From G963556115 sp963677015 (GTDB taxonomy: Bacteria; Planctomycetota; SZUA-567): 64,000 nucleotides of DNA. The first letter of the stretch is position 1. The number at the start of each line of letters is the position of its first letter. The stretch spans positions 186,001-250,000 of the forward strand of contig OY781533.1 of NCBI GenBank assembly GCA_963677015.1, given 5' to 3'. Of this stretch, positions 19,028 to 28,172 are shown in pieces. The position numbers were made by a program, and so were the translations under genes. Below the pieces are notes generated by a model. It was given only the letters and a program-made list of their open reading frames with translations. It did no database searches and was not told the origin of the DNA.

Positions 19028-20422
19028 TTATCCTATTATATCTTTATAGGCTTTCTGCAGCTGATATACTGCAGTTACTATTTCCGGTTGAGTCAGGTGC
19101 GAAAAACTCATTAGCAGTCTATTCTCCAGTGGGTTATTATCCTGAAGTGAAAACTTATTTGAAAGTTCAACATTTAGACCGTGTTTTTTAAACAGTTCCA
19201 GATCTCTGGATTTAAGTTTATGATCCTTGAAGCGTACAGCGATATGCAGACCGGAATGATCACCGTTAATTTTTATGTTATCTATAAAAGTTTTATTAAG
19301 GCTTTCAGTCATGGTTTTAACCTTGGCTTTATATATCTTTGTCATGCGGTAGATGTGCTTTTCATAATCTCCGTTTCTAATGAGCTCATTCATTATTCCC
19401 TGATTGATTGTGCTCGGGGGATTGCCGAGCAGACTGGTGGTGCGGCTGATAATAGGTATCAGTTCTTTAGGAATAACTATATAGCCCATTCTAAGTGAGG
19501 GACAGATAGTTTTGCTGAAGGTTCCGAGATGCAGCACTTTTTCAGGGTTGAGCTGAAAGAGGGAATTGACCGGAGCTCCACGATATCTGAATTCACTGTC
19601 ACAATCATCTTCAATTATAAAGCTTCCATTCCTGCAGGCGAAATCTATAAGTTCGTAACGGCGCTCTATAGTGAGGGTGCCACCCAGAGGAAACTGATGC
19701 GCCGCGGAGGTATAGAGTATTGCTCTTTTTCTGGCTTTTAGTTTTGAGGTGATAATACCTGTATCATCTATTGCTAGTGGAATTATTTTATACCCCAGAG
19801 TTTTAAAAATCTCCGGGACGAATTGCACTCCGGGGGATTCCGTGAGAGTAGATTTAAACTCATTCTGCAGACTAAGGGCAATAATACGTACCGCATCTTT
19901 GGTGCCGCCGCAGATTATAATCTGTTCCTCATCACAGCGTATTCCTTTATGGGTGTTGAGATATTTCTGCAGTGCCTGTCTTAGTGGTGAATAGCCATTG
20001 GGATCACCGTAACCCAGGATCTCGGTATCTGCAGTGTGTATTACCTTTCTTGTCGCTTGTATCCAGGACTGCTTGGGAAAATTATACAGCTCCGGGATAC
20101 AGCTTATAAGGCTGATGCCGGTATTTTCTTTTACAGGTTTGCGAGGTTTATTTCCTAGCTGTTTTTTCAGGTAGCAGCGTTTGCTGCAGAGGGCAAAGGT
20201 ACCGCTGCCTTTACGGGTTGTGATGAAGAGTTCGGCCGCCAGCTGTTCGTAAACTTCGATAACGGTATTTCTGGCAATTTTAAGATTCTTTGCCAACTCC
20301 CGTGATGATGGCATTTTTTCACCATGCGCAATCTCTTTATTCAGAATCATGTAGGTGAGTCTGTCGTAAAGTTGTTTCTTGATTGAGATGCTGCTTTGGC
20401 GGTCTATATCTATAAACATCAT
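19028..20422 (-). CDS. MocR/PdxR-type transcription regulator (GntR HTH fused to aminotransferase fold)
   Basis: 464 residues. The N-terminal winged HTH (about 8-75) has the GntR pattern MPSSRELAKNLKIARNTVIEVYEQL. The rest is a fold-type I aminotransferase-like domain that binds PLP: IIEDDCDSEFRY and GTFSKTICPSLRMGY, whose Lys would carry PLP. The family often regulates vitamin B6, taurine or GABA genes, but none is nearby; the adjacent target is the Fe-S aldo/keto reductase. Two adjacent ATG codons start the gene (20422 and 20419); the second is better spaced from AAGGGG. Confidence 0.9.
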   Translation of the reverse strand: MMFIDIDRQSSISIKKQLYDRLTYMILNKEIAHGEKMPSSRELAKNLKIARNTVIEVYEQLAAELFITTRKGSGTFALCSKRCYLKKQLGNKPRKPVKENTGISLISCIPELYNFPKQSWIQATRKVIHTADTEILGYGDPNGYSPLRQALQKYLNTHKGIRCDEEQIIICGGTKDAVRIIALSLQNEFKSTLTESPGVQFVPEIFKTLGYKIIPLAIDDTGIITSKLKARKRAILYTSAAHQFPLGGTLTIERRYELIDFACRNGSFIIEDDCDSEFRYRGAPVNSLFQLNPEKVLHLGTFSKTICPSLRMGYIVIPKELIPIISRTTSLLGNPPSTINQGIMNELIRNGDYEKHIYRMTKIYKAKVKTMTESLNKTFIDNIKINGDHSGLHIAVRFKDHKLKSRDLELFKKHGLNVELSNKFSLQDNNPLENRLLMSFSHLTQPEIVTAVYQLQKAYKDIIG

Positions 20423-20453
20423 TTCCCCTTATTACAGTGACAGATTATAGGAG

Positions 20454-20483
20454 AAAAAGTGGGTCTGTACAGACCCACTTTTT
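20454..20483 (-). terminator. Terminator of uvrB
   Basis: A perfect 30-base palindrome with a GGGTCTG/CAGACCC core flanked by A and T runs, 22 bp after the uvrB stop. T-rich tails exist on both strands, and no gene converges from the other side. Confidence 0.85.
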
Positions 20484-20504
20484 TAGATATTTTTAAGAAC
20501 CACT

Positions 20505-22559
20505 TTATTTGCGTCTGCTCTTCTTTTTCGTGGTACGCTTTCGCCTTGGTTTGCGCCCGTAGCTGCGGCTTTCTTTTTGTGTGAAATTTATCGGAGCTTT
20601 GAGTTCCAGCAGCCGGTCACGGAGGGCTGCCGCATCTTCAAAACGCATTTCATCCGCTGCTTTTATCATCTCTTCTTCAAGCAGCTTTATTTCAGCTTCT
20701 CTGTCTGAGCTGTCTGCTGACTCATCCAGAGCCGGTATGTAGACATCTTCTTTGCTGCCGAAAAATTCTTCCAGACCGGTTTCAATTGCGCGCTTAACTG
20801 TCTGGGGAGTAATGTTGTGCTTCTGATTATAGGCTAGCTGAGTATGGCGTCTGCGCTCGGTTTCGTCGATTGTTTTCTGCATTGACGGAGTAATGGTGTC
20901 GGCATAGAAAATAACTCTGCCGTCGGCGTTTCTGGCACAGCGGCCAATAGTCTGAATAAGACTCGTCGTTGAGCGTAGAAATCCTTCTTTGTCGGCATCC
21001 ACTACAATTACCAGAGAGACTTCCGGAAGATCAAGTCCTTCACGCAGCAGGTTTACCCCGATCAGTGCATCGAACTTGCCTTCACGAAGGTCTTTGAGAA
21101 TTTCTACTCTTTCCAGTGTGTCAATATCAGAATGCAGGTATTCGGTTTTAAGTCCGTGTTCCCGGCAGAACTGATCAAGATCTTCAGAGAGTTTCTTGGT
21201 GAGTGTTGTTATCAGTACCCGTTCTTTTTTCTCGGCTCTGATCTTAATCTCATTGATTATATCAGCTATCTGCCCTGTTGTCGGACGGACTTCAACCGGT
21301 GGATCAACAAGTCCTGTAGGACGTACGATAAGCTCGACAATATCTTTGCTGGAGTGTTCGAATTCATAATCTCCGGGAGTTGCCGAGACGTATATGGTAG
21401 TCGGCTGCTGGTCAACAAATTCTTCAAACCGCATAGGGCGGTTTTCAAGTGCTGAGGGCAGACGGAAGCCATGGTCAACCAGTACCTGCTTGCGGGCTCG
21501 GTCACCATTAAACATGCCGCGGATCTGTGGCAGGGTCACATGAGATTCATCAATAATCAGCAGCCAGTCTTTTTGCGGGAAGTAGTCGAAGAGACATGCA
21601 GGTCGTTCTCCGGGTTTACGGCGGTCGAAATGCCATGAATAGTTTTCGATGCCCTGACAATAGCCGATCTCTTCAATCATCTCCAGATCGTACTTTGTTC
21701 TGCTCTCCAGACGCTGGGCCTCGAGCAGTTTGTTCTGCCCCTGAAGAACCTTTAGTCTGTCGTCAAGTTCGGTTTCAATACTGCGGATTGCGGCTTCTTT
21801 ACCATCATCATTGAGAACGAAATGTGTAGCCGGAAAAATAGCCATCTGATTGAATTTAGAGAGGACTTCTCCGGTAAGCGGATGTATTTCCAGTATGGCA
21901 TCTACTTCATCACCAAAAAATTCGATTCGGAAGGCTGTCTGTTTATACGCAGGCCAGATCTCGATTGCATCACCGCGCATCCGGAATACCCCACGTTCAA
22001 AACTATGGTCATTGCGTACATAATTCATCTTTACCAACTGGAGGATCATGCCGCGTCTATCAATTTCAGTGCCGACCTGAAACGGCAGGATTACCTTAAA
22101 GTATTCCTCAGGCGCTCCCAGTCCATAAATACAGCTTACCGAGGCAACAACGATAACATCTTCCCGTGTGAGAAGTGCTGAGGTCGCAGAGAGCCGGAGA
22201 CGGTCGAGATTTTCATTTACCGCCGCATCTTTGTCTATATATACATCTGTTGAGGGGATATAGGCTTCCGGCTGGTAATAGTCATAGTAGGAGACAAAAT
22301 ATTCTACAGCATTATCTGGAAAAAACTGGCGAAATTCGGAAAAGAGCTGGGCGGTCAGGGTTTTATTATGTGAGAGTATCAGTGTGGGTTTTTTAACTTT
22401 CTCGATGACATTAGCCATAACAAAGGTTTTACCTGAACCGGTAACACCGAGCAGAGTTTGTTCTTTGCTATTGTTGCTGATGCCATTTAAGAGTCCAGCG
22501 ATTGCTTTTGGCTGATCTCCGGCTGGTTTATATTCAGAATTTAATTTGAATTCCGGCAT
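20505..22559 (-). CDS. uvrB: Excinuclease ABC subunit B
   Basis: Helicase-like damage-verification subunit of nucleotide excision repair. 684 residues. Walker A is GVTGSGKTFVMA, the damage-contacting beta-hairpin is YYDYYQPEAYIPS, the Walker B box is DESH, and the helicase motifs include GVNLLREGLDLPE and QTIGRCARN. A UVR motif for UvrC contact is at about 620-655, followed by a very basic tail (RKPRRKRTTKKKSRRK). AGGA precedes ATG 22559. uvrC is elsewhere in the window (28173-29489); uvrA is not seen. Confidence 0.97.
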   Translation of the reverse strand: MPEFKLNSEYKPAGDQPKAIAGLLNGISNNSKEQTLLGVTGSGKTFVMANVIEKVKKPTLILSHNKTLTAQLFSEFRQFFPDNAVEYFVSYYDYYQPEAYIPSTDVYIDKDAAVNENLDRLRLSATSALLTREDVIVVASVSCIYGLGAPEEYFKVILPFQVGTEIDRRGMILQLVKMNYVRNDHSFERGVFRMRGDAIEIWPAYKQTAFRIEFFGDEVDAILEIHPLTGEVLSKFNQMAIFPATHFVLNDDGKEAAIRSIETELDDRLKVLQGQNKLLEAQRLESRTKYDLEMIEEIGYCQGIENYSWHFDRRKPGERPACLFDYFPQKDWLLIIDESHVTLPQIRGMFNGDRARKQVLVDHGFRLPSALENRPMRFEEFVDQQPTTIYVSATPGDYEFEHSSKDIVELIVRPTGLVDPPVEVRPTTGQIADIINEIKIRAEKKERVLITTLTKKLSEDLDQFCREHGLKTEYLHSDIDTLERVEILKDLREGKFDALIGVNLLREGLDLPEVSLVIVVDADKEGFLRSTTSLIQTIGRCARNADGRVIFYADTITPSMQKTIDETERRRHTQLAYNQKHNITPQTVKRAIETGLEEFFGSKEDVYIPALDESADSSDREAEIKLLEEEMIKAADEMRFEDAAALRDRLLELKAPINFTQKESRSYGRKPRRKRTTKKKSRRK

Positions 22560-22656
22560 AATATGTCCTGCAGTATGGGTGATTAATATTACAAATGATT
22601 ATAAGCGATATTGAATTTATTTCCAGTTGCATCTGGTTGTAAAAGTAAATAAAAAA

Positions 22657-22683
22657 AGGTACTCCGCTGTATGCGGAGTACCT
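22657..22683 (-). terminator. Terminator of yajC-secDF
   Basis: An 11-bp perfect stem (22657-22667 with 22673-22683, loop of 5), then a T run on the minus strand, 27 bp after the secDF stop. Confidence 0.85.
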
Positions 22684-22710
22684 GAGAATAATACTGACAG
22701 ATAAAAGAAT

Positions 22711-25700
22711 TTAGCTGTTCAATTTTTTCTTGGCCTTTATCAGTCTTCTCTTATTTGCCCAGTGTGCGAATTCGATAAGAATCGGACTGGCAATAAAGAT
22801 AGAAGAGTAAGTACCGACAAAGATACCGATGAAGAGGGCGAATGAGAAGCCTCTGATAACTTCACCACCAAAGATAAGCAGTGCAAGCACTACCAGAATG
22901 GTGGTCAGACTGGTTACTATCGTACGGGACAGTGTCTGGTTCAGTGATACATCGATAGTCGCGTCAAATTCCTGAGTGGAAGTACCGAGGTTTTCTCTGA
23001 TACGGTCGAAAACAACGATGGTATCATTTAGTGAGTAACCTACAAGAGTAAGCAGCGCTGCCACAACAGTAAGACTTATCTGACCGTTTAGAATTCCCAG
23101 ACTGTCAGCAACTGCCAGAGCACCGACTGTGAAGAGTACGTCGTGCGCCAGAGCAATTACCGCGCCGGCACCGAAGGAGATCTTGAACTGGAAGCGCAGC
23201 CAGATATAGATGAAGATAGCCACCATTGAGAAGATAAGCGCCAGAATAGCCTGTCTGATCATTTCTGAAGCTACAGAACCGCCAATGAAGTTGAAGCGGG
23301 GGAAAGGCTCGGTAAAGCTGAGCATACCCTGATCACGAAGTTTCTGTACCTGTTCTCTGACCATACTATTGAGAGTAACATCATCAATGGTAGTGCCGTC
23401 AAGCTCAACTGTTGGCAGACCGGCGTAGACAGTAACTGATTTATTGTCATCACCAGGTACCACCTCGACATTCTGCAGGCTTGAATAATCTTCAAGTGTC
23501 TTTTTAAGCTTTGCAGGTTCAATGTCAGAGCGGGTTGAAAGATCAATCTGGAAGACAGCGATTCCATCTGTTGATTTTTCCTTTATCCGGTTTTCACCGA
23601 CAAGCAGACCGTTTTTGACTAGAGGGAAGTCTTTTTCGATCATGGATTTTAGCTCTTCAGAGGTCTTGAGAGCCATATTCTTTTCTGAGGTATCACCAGG
23701 TGACTGAACACTTGAAGTTCGGAGGATATATTCATTGAATTTTCCTCCATTGTCCTGTCCATAGGTCTGCATGGTCAGATCAGGGAATTCTTTGGTTATT
23801 GGAGCAAGCTTGTCGCGGAATTCAGCAGCACTCATAGGTTCTTTGAGTTCGATCTGAGCAAATAGACCACCGGTGAAGTCCTGTGACAGGTTTTTCTTGC
23901 CTCTGCCGATAACGACAACCATACCGATGATAATACAGATCAGACTGATTAGCATGGCCGGGCGACGCAGTTTACTGAAACTGATAGATGGACGCTTGAA
24001 GAACTGCATCATCTTTAGTTCTTTGATCCAGCCGAATTCAAGCATGGCTTCAAAGCACCAGCGGGTAAGAACAAGTGAGGTGAATACAGAACAGATGATA
24101 CCTATAATCAGAGTGATCGCAAAACCTTTGACCGCCTCTGTACCGAACTGGTGCAGGATAAGCGCGGTTATAAAGGTGGTTACGTTCGCATCGACGATAG
24201 TTACAAATGCTCGTTCATAACCGAGCTGGATTGAACGGGCCAGGGTATTGCCTTTGATTCGCTCTTCACGGATTCTTTCGAAGATAAGTACGTTTGCATC
24301 CACCGCCATACCGATAGTCAGAATAAGACCGGCAATACCAGGCAGGGTAAGTGTAGCGTCAAGACCTGAAAGCAGAGCAACGATCAGCAGCATATTGATA
24401 AACAGAATTATATCTGTAACCACACCTGCAACCTGATAGTAGACAAGCATGAAAAGAAGAACCAGCGCCATACCGATAATCATTGCTGTAACGCCGGATC
24501 TGATAGAGTCTTCACCAAGGCTAGGACCGACAGTATTTTCAAACTCGACCTCTACCTGAGTCTTTAAAGAACCGCTTTTTAGAACAACTTCCAGATTTTT
24601 TGCTTCATCAGCGGTAAAGTTGCCGGTGATAGTACCCTGATTGGCAATTGCACTTTGAATTGTCGGTGCACTCTTTAATTTACCGTCAAGTACGATCGCC
24701 AGTCTGCGTCCTATATTATTTCCTGTAAGCTGATTGAATATAAGACCGCCGGTAGGGCTTAAGCGGAAGGCAATTTCATAGCTTCCGGGGTGTTGAGTAC
24801 TCTGATTTGCTGAAGCGGTAGTAATATAGTCACCGGTAAGATGTGCTTCCTGAATAACAACCAGACCTTCACCGTTATCGGCGTGAAGCCAGTCATAAAG
24901 CGGGTCGCCATACATGTCGGTATTATATTTGTCACCGATTTTAATCTCATCTTTATTGAGGAAACGTCCGAGACGACGGGAGAAGTTTTTCTTGTCCTCT
25001 TTACCGCCCAGTCGTGACATCTGAGTTACAAGTGCATTATCACTGCCGGCACCCTGTGCCGGTACAACCAGCCTGAACTGCAACTGTCCCATCTTCTTGA
25101 GCAGGTTGATTATTCGCTGCGCTGAGGTGGAACTCATTCCAGGCATCTGGATAAGCAGCTTATCATTTCCCTGCACGTTTACGCTGATTTCTTCAAGACC
25201 GGAGGTGTTCAGACGGCTTCTGATAACCTCTGAAGCATTATCAAAGTTCTGCTTTACCAGTGATTTTTCGTCTTCTACTTTTTTGGTCAGTTCATCTATC
25301 TTGCTCTTTTCCGCAGCCGGATCATTCTTCAGAGCTGTAAGTTCATCCTGAAGTTTGTTGAGTTTGGTGTAGTCAGGAAGCAGGCGCAGACGAACTTCGG
25401 TACCACCGACAAGATCAAGACCGAATTTGAGAGGAAGTTTGTTGTACCAAGGCTGAATCATGCCGCGCAGCTGTGCTTCTTCAACAACTTCTTCAGGGGT
25501 TTTGTCTTTTTTAGCCTCCAGAGACGCTATCTTCTTTTTAAGCATATCCGGAGTGTTTTCCATGCGGGTTGTCCAGGCGCTGACAAAAGATTTTGCGGTC
25601 TTCTGCATGTTCTCCTGAGGGAACTTCATTGCGGCAATTTTGTCGAGAAGAGGTTTTACATACTCAGGGTTGTTCTTGTCCAGTGAGACATTGAGTTCTC

Positions 25701-25977
25701 CCAGAGAGGTTACAACCTTTTCCAGTTCCGGGTCTACCCCGTCACTGCCGGCATAACTGGCCAGAGCTTCCCGCTCCTGTCTGATACGGCTGTCAAGCGG
25801 AGTCTCTTTGTAGTCCGGTGTCTTGCATAACTGCAACAGTACTACAAGTGTGATTACGGCGAGTACTGCAAGTTTTGCATAGATTGTCTTATTCTTGATT
25901 GCTGTGATAATGCAGATCACAACTGCAACAGCAACAAGTACATATTGCCAAAAGTTAAGATCCAAAAAAATATCCAT
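22711..25977 (-). CDS. secDF: Protein translocase SecDF fusion
   Basis: Uses the ion gradient to help SecYEG export proteins. 1088 residues from ATG 25977 (GGGGA upstream; a TTG seven codons earlier is less likely). The SecD half has GLDLVGGTEV, a large periplasmic P1 domain and the six-helix RND block with GMAVDANVLIFERIREE. The SecF half starts around 690 with LSQDFTGG and ends with NDTIVVFDRIRENL and GEVIRGFSFALFIGI. A Lys/Glu-rich coiled-coil insert sits between the first helix and P1 (about 120-180 and 205-245). yajC is upstream in the same operon. Confidence 0.96.
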   Translation of the reverse strand: MDIFLDLNFWQYVLVAVAVVICIITAIKNKTIYAKLAVLAVITLVVLLQLCKTPDYKETPLDSRIRQEREALASYAGSDGVDPELEKVVTSLGELNVSLDKNNPEYVKPLLDKIAAMKFPQENMQKTAKSFVSAWTTRMENTPDMLKKKIASLEAKKDKTPEEVVEEAQLRGMIQPWYNKLPLKFGLDLVGGTEVRLRLLPDYTKLNKLQDELTALKNDPAAEKSKIDELTKKVEDEKSLVKQNFDNASEVIRSRLNTSGLEEISVNVQGNDKLLIQMPGMSSTSAQRIINLLKKMGQLQFRLVVPAQGAGSDNALVTQMSRLGGKEDKKNFSRRLGRFLNKDEIKIGDKYNTDMYGDPLYDWLHADNGEGLVVIQEAHLTGDYITTASANQSTQHPGSYEIAFRLSPTGGLIFNQLTGNNIGRRLAIVLDGKLKSAPTIQSAIANQGTITGNFTADEAKNLEVVLKSGSLKTQVEVEFENTVGPSLGEDSIRSGVTAMIIGMALVLLFMLVYYQVAGVVTDIILFINMLLIVALLSGLDATLTLPGIAGLILTIGMAVDANVLIFERIREERIKGNTLARSIQLGYERAFVTIVDANVTTFITALILHQFGTEAVKGFAITLIIGIICSVFTSLVLTRWCFEAMLEFGWIKELKMMQFFKRPSISFSKLRRPAMLISLICIIIGMVVVIGRGKKNLSQDFTGGLFAQIELKEPMSAAEFRDKLAPITKEFPDLTMQTYGQDNGGKFNEYILRTSSVQSPGDTSEKNMALKTSEELKSMIEKDFPLVKNGLLVGENRIKEKSTDGIAVFQIDLSTRSDIEPAKLKKTLEDYSSLQNVEVVPGDDNKSVTVYAGLPTVELDGTTIDDVTLNSMVREQVQKLRDQGMLSFTEPFPRFNFIGGSVASEMIRQAILALIFSMVAIFIYIWLRFQFKISFGAGAVIALAHDVLFTVGALAVADSLGILNGQISLTVVAALLTLVGYSLNDTIVVFDRIRENLGTSTQEFDATIDVSLNQTLSRTIVTSLTTILVVLALLIFGGEVIRGFSFALFIGIFVGTYSSIFIASPILIEFAHWANKRRLIKAKKKLNS

Positions 25978-26123
25978 GAATGTTCCCCAAAAAATCAAAA
26001 TTTCTATAATAAATAGACTAAAATTAAATCTTCAAAGCGTAGCAGAAATGCTGAAAATAAATGCAGGTATTATAAAATACTGAATATATAACAGCAGAGT
26101 GTTTTTAAAGCTACAGAAAAAAG

Positions 26124-26543
26124 TTATTTCTCTTCTATTTTTTCTGCAACTCCTTCGGTGTCTTCGCTGCCGCCTTTACCTTCGTTGATGCTCATAACGG
26201 CACTTCTGTCAAAGGTTAGAGTGAAATCACTCTTTTTATCCGGCTTAATAGTGAAGGTGGTGTCTGTGAGTTTGACGATTTCACCGTGTATACGTCCGAT
26301 AGTGACGACTTTGTCACCTTTCTTAATGTTACTGAGCTTTTCCTTGGCCGCTTTCTGTTTTTTCTTATTCTTACGCATTGAATAGATAAGCCAGATCCAT
26401 ACTGCACCAAGAGCAACAAGCATCAAAGGACTATCGAAGAAGCTGGCATTCTTTTTGGCTGCTCCTTTTGCCGGCTGGGTTGTGCCTGCCGTGGTTGTAG
26501 TCGTGGTTGCCGCGCTATCTCCGTCTGCTGCATACGCTTTCAT
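26124..26543 (-). CDS. yajC: Preprotein translocase subunit YajC
   Basis: 139 residues. Thr/Ala-rich N-terminus, one transmembrane helix at about 40-57, basic juxtamembrane segment (RKNKKKQKAAKEKL) and the conserved domain KKGDKVVTIGRIHGEIVKL, the YajC signature. The acidic C-terminus (EDTEGVAEKIEEK) is an extra. It lies 146 bp upstream of secDF. AAAGG is the likely ribosome site. Confidence 0.92.
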   Translation of the reverse strand: MKAYAADGDSAATTTTTTAGTTQPAKGAAKKNASFFDSPLMLVALGAVWIWLIYSMRKNKKKQKAAKEKLSNIKKGDKVVTIGRIHGEIVKLTDTTFTIKPDKKSDFTLTFDRSAVMSINEGKGGSEDTEGVAEKIEEK

Positions 26544-27070
26544 AATAAATTGCCTTTCATTTTCTAAAAAATTATATTTTTAAAATAATAATAATTACAA
26601 ACAGTGGAAAACAAGATTCTGAACTCCGGGTCGGTGTATCGGTAATAAATGCCAAGAAGTCCAGTGTTTATCGTGCATTATATTTATAGTAATAATAGAT
26701 TATAAAGCAACCCCTAATACATATATAGGAATTTTTTTTCTTGGTTTTATTCTTATTTCAGGTTTGTTTTTAATTGTTTTATCATTAAGGGTATAATTTA
26801 TGTTCTGTGGTTGTTTTCATTGATAATAGAAGTTGTATAATGTGTATAACTCCTTATCCCGCAATCTGTTATTGGTATGGATTTGTTCTGGACTGTATGC
26901 CTTCGGGTCTTAGTAGATGTTTAAAATATGATTGTAAACGGTATAACAGATTGACTTGTAAGAGGTTATTGTTGTAGATGATGGTTTTGAGCCGGGTTGT
27001 TTATATTTTATTATCGTATTATTGCGGTTATGCGTATAATAAGAAAATACCTGATAATAAGGAGAGTAAA
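26544..27070. other. Long AT-rich region between divergent yajC and HIT genes
   Basis: No gene supported. TATAAT occurs at 26836-26841, and TTGACT at 26951-26956 with a weak -10 18 bases on may drive the HIT gene. A reading frame that extends the HIT gene back to 26978 is hydrophobic and unlike the family, so I treat it as non-coding. Confidence 0.35.
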
Positions 27071-27421
27071 ATGAAATATGATGCAGATAATATTTTCGCA
27101 AAGATAATTAAAGGTGATATCCCTGCGAATAAAGTTTATGAAGATGACGATATTCTGGCTTTCAGGGATATAAACCCACAGGCGCCAGTGCATATTTTGC
27201 TTATCCCTAAACAGTCGCAGATCAGTATGTTAGGTGATTGTAGTGATAATGATATTGAGGTCCTGGGTAAACTTAATGTGGCTGCAGCGAAGGTGGCTAA
27301 GCAGGAAAATCTGGATTCTTTCCGGGTGATTGTAAATTCAGGGTCAGGAGCAGGTCAGACTGTTTTTCATCTGCATATGCATCTTCTGGGAGGTCGGGAG
27401 TTTGGCGAGAGTATAATCTGA
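27071..27421 (+). CDS. HIT-family nucleotide hydrolase (HinT-like)
   Basis: 116 residues from ATG 27071, with AAGGAGAG at 27059-27066. The His-x-His-x-His triad HLHMH is at 100-104, followed by LLGGREF; the N-terminal IFAKIIKGDIP is the classic HinT opening. These are purine nucleoside phosphoramidases with a housekeeping role. A methyltransferase gene follows after 12 bp. Confidence 0.93.
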   Translation: MKYDADNIFAKIIKGDIPANKVYEDDDILAFRDINPQAPVHILLIPKQSQISMLGDCSDNDIEVLGKLNVAAAKVAKQENLDSFRVIVNSGSGAGQTVFHLHMHLLGGREFGESII

Positions 27422-27433
27422 AGGCGATAAGTT

Positions 27434-28102
27434 ATGAGTATTAAAGAAGTATTTGATAATGTGGCTCTGGAGTATGACCGTGACCGTAAGGTATTGATAC
27501 CATGCTTTGATGATTTTTACGGCATGGCTGTAAGGCTGGTTCAGGAGGCTGCAATGGTAAAGCCCAGAATACTGGATCTTGGTATTGGAACCGGATTGCT
27601 TTCGGCACTTATTCTTGAAGAATATCCGGCAGCTGAGATAACCGGAATTGACCTCTCAGCCCGGATGCTGGCTGAAGCGGAAAAACGTTTTAGCGGTAAG
27701 GTAAAGCTTGTTGAGAGTAATTATCTTAATGAGGACTTTGGTGCCGGGTATGATGTTATTGTTTCTTCGCTCTCTATCCACCATCTTTCAGGTGCTGAAA
27801 AAGCTGTGTTGTTCAAAAAGATTTACGGGGCATTGAAAGTAAATGGGATTTTTATCAATGCCGATCAGGTGGCGGGTCAGAGTGTGCGGCAGGAGAAGCT
27901 TTACCGGGACATCTGGTATGAACAGATGCGTAGTCTGGGGTTGAGTGATGAGCTGCTGGCGGCATCAGAAGAGCGGATGCGAGAGGATAAAATGTCAACA
28001 CTTTCAGCGCAGCTTGAGTGGCTCGACCTGGCCGGTTTCAGTGACGTTAACTGCTGGTACAAGAGTGGGTTGTTTACGGTGTATGCCGGGTTTAAATCGT
28101 GA
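27434..28102 (+). CDS. Class I SAM-dependent methyltransferase
   Basis: 222 residues. SAM-binding motif I is ILDLGIGTGLLS (about 46-57), followed by the acidic motif II end GIDLSARML and the motif SSLSIHHLSG. This fits the broad Methyltransf_25/UbiE-like group; the substrate is unknown. Probably cotranscribed with the HIT gene. Confidence 0.85.
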   Translation: MSIKEVFDNVALEYDRDRKVLIPCFDDFYGMAVRLVQEAAMVKPRILDLGIGTGLLSALILEEYPAAEITGIDLSARMLAEAEKRFSGKVKLVESNYLNEDFGAGYDVIVSSLSIHHLSGAEKAVLFKKIYGALKVNGIFINADQVAGQSVRQEKLYRDIWYEQMRSLGLSDELLAASEERMREDKMSTLSAQLEWLDLAGFSDVNCWYKSGLFTVYAGFKS

Positions 28103-28139
28103 TTAAATCAGATATTTACAGGAATTGGTGATATTTTAG

Positions 28140-28162
28140 GCCTCTGCTTCGGCGGCAGAGGC
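28140..28162. terminator. Hairpin between convergent genes
   Basis: GCCTCTGC (28140-28147) pairs with GCAGAGGC (28155-28162) around a TTCGGCG loop. It lies between the methyltransferase and uvrC stops and could serve both; the T runs are short. Confidence 0.55.
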
Positions 28163-28172
28163 TGCTTTAACG

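Noticed and set aside
26978..27070. N-terminal extension of the HIT protein
   Set aside because: Hydrophobic and unlike the family; the ATG at 27071 has a strong AAGGAGAG site.
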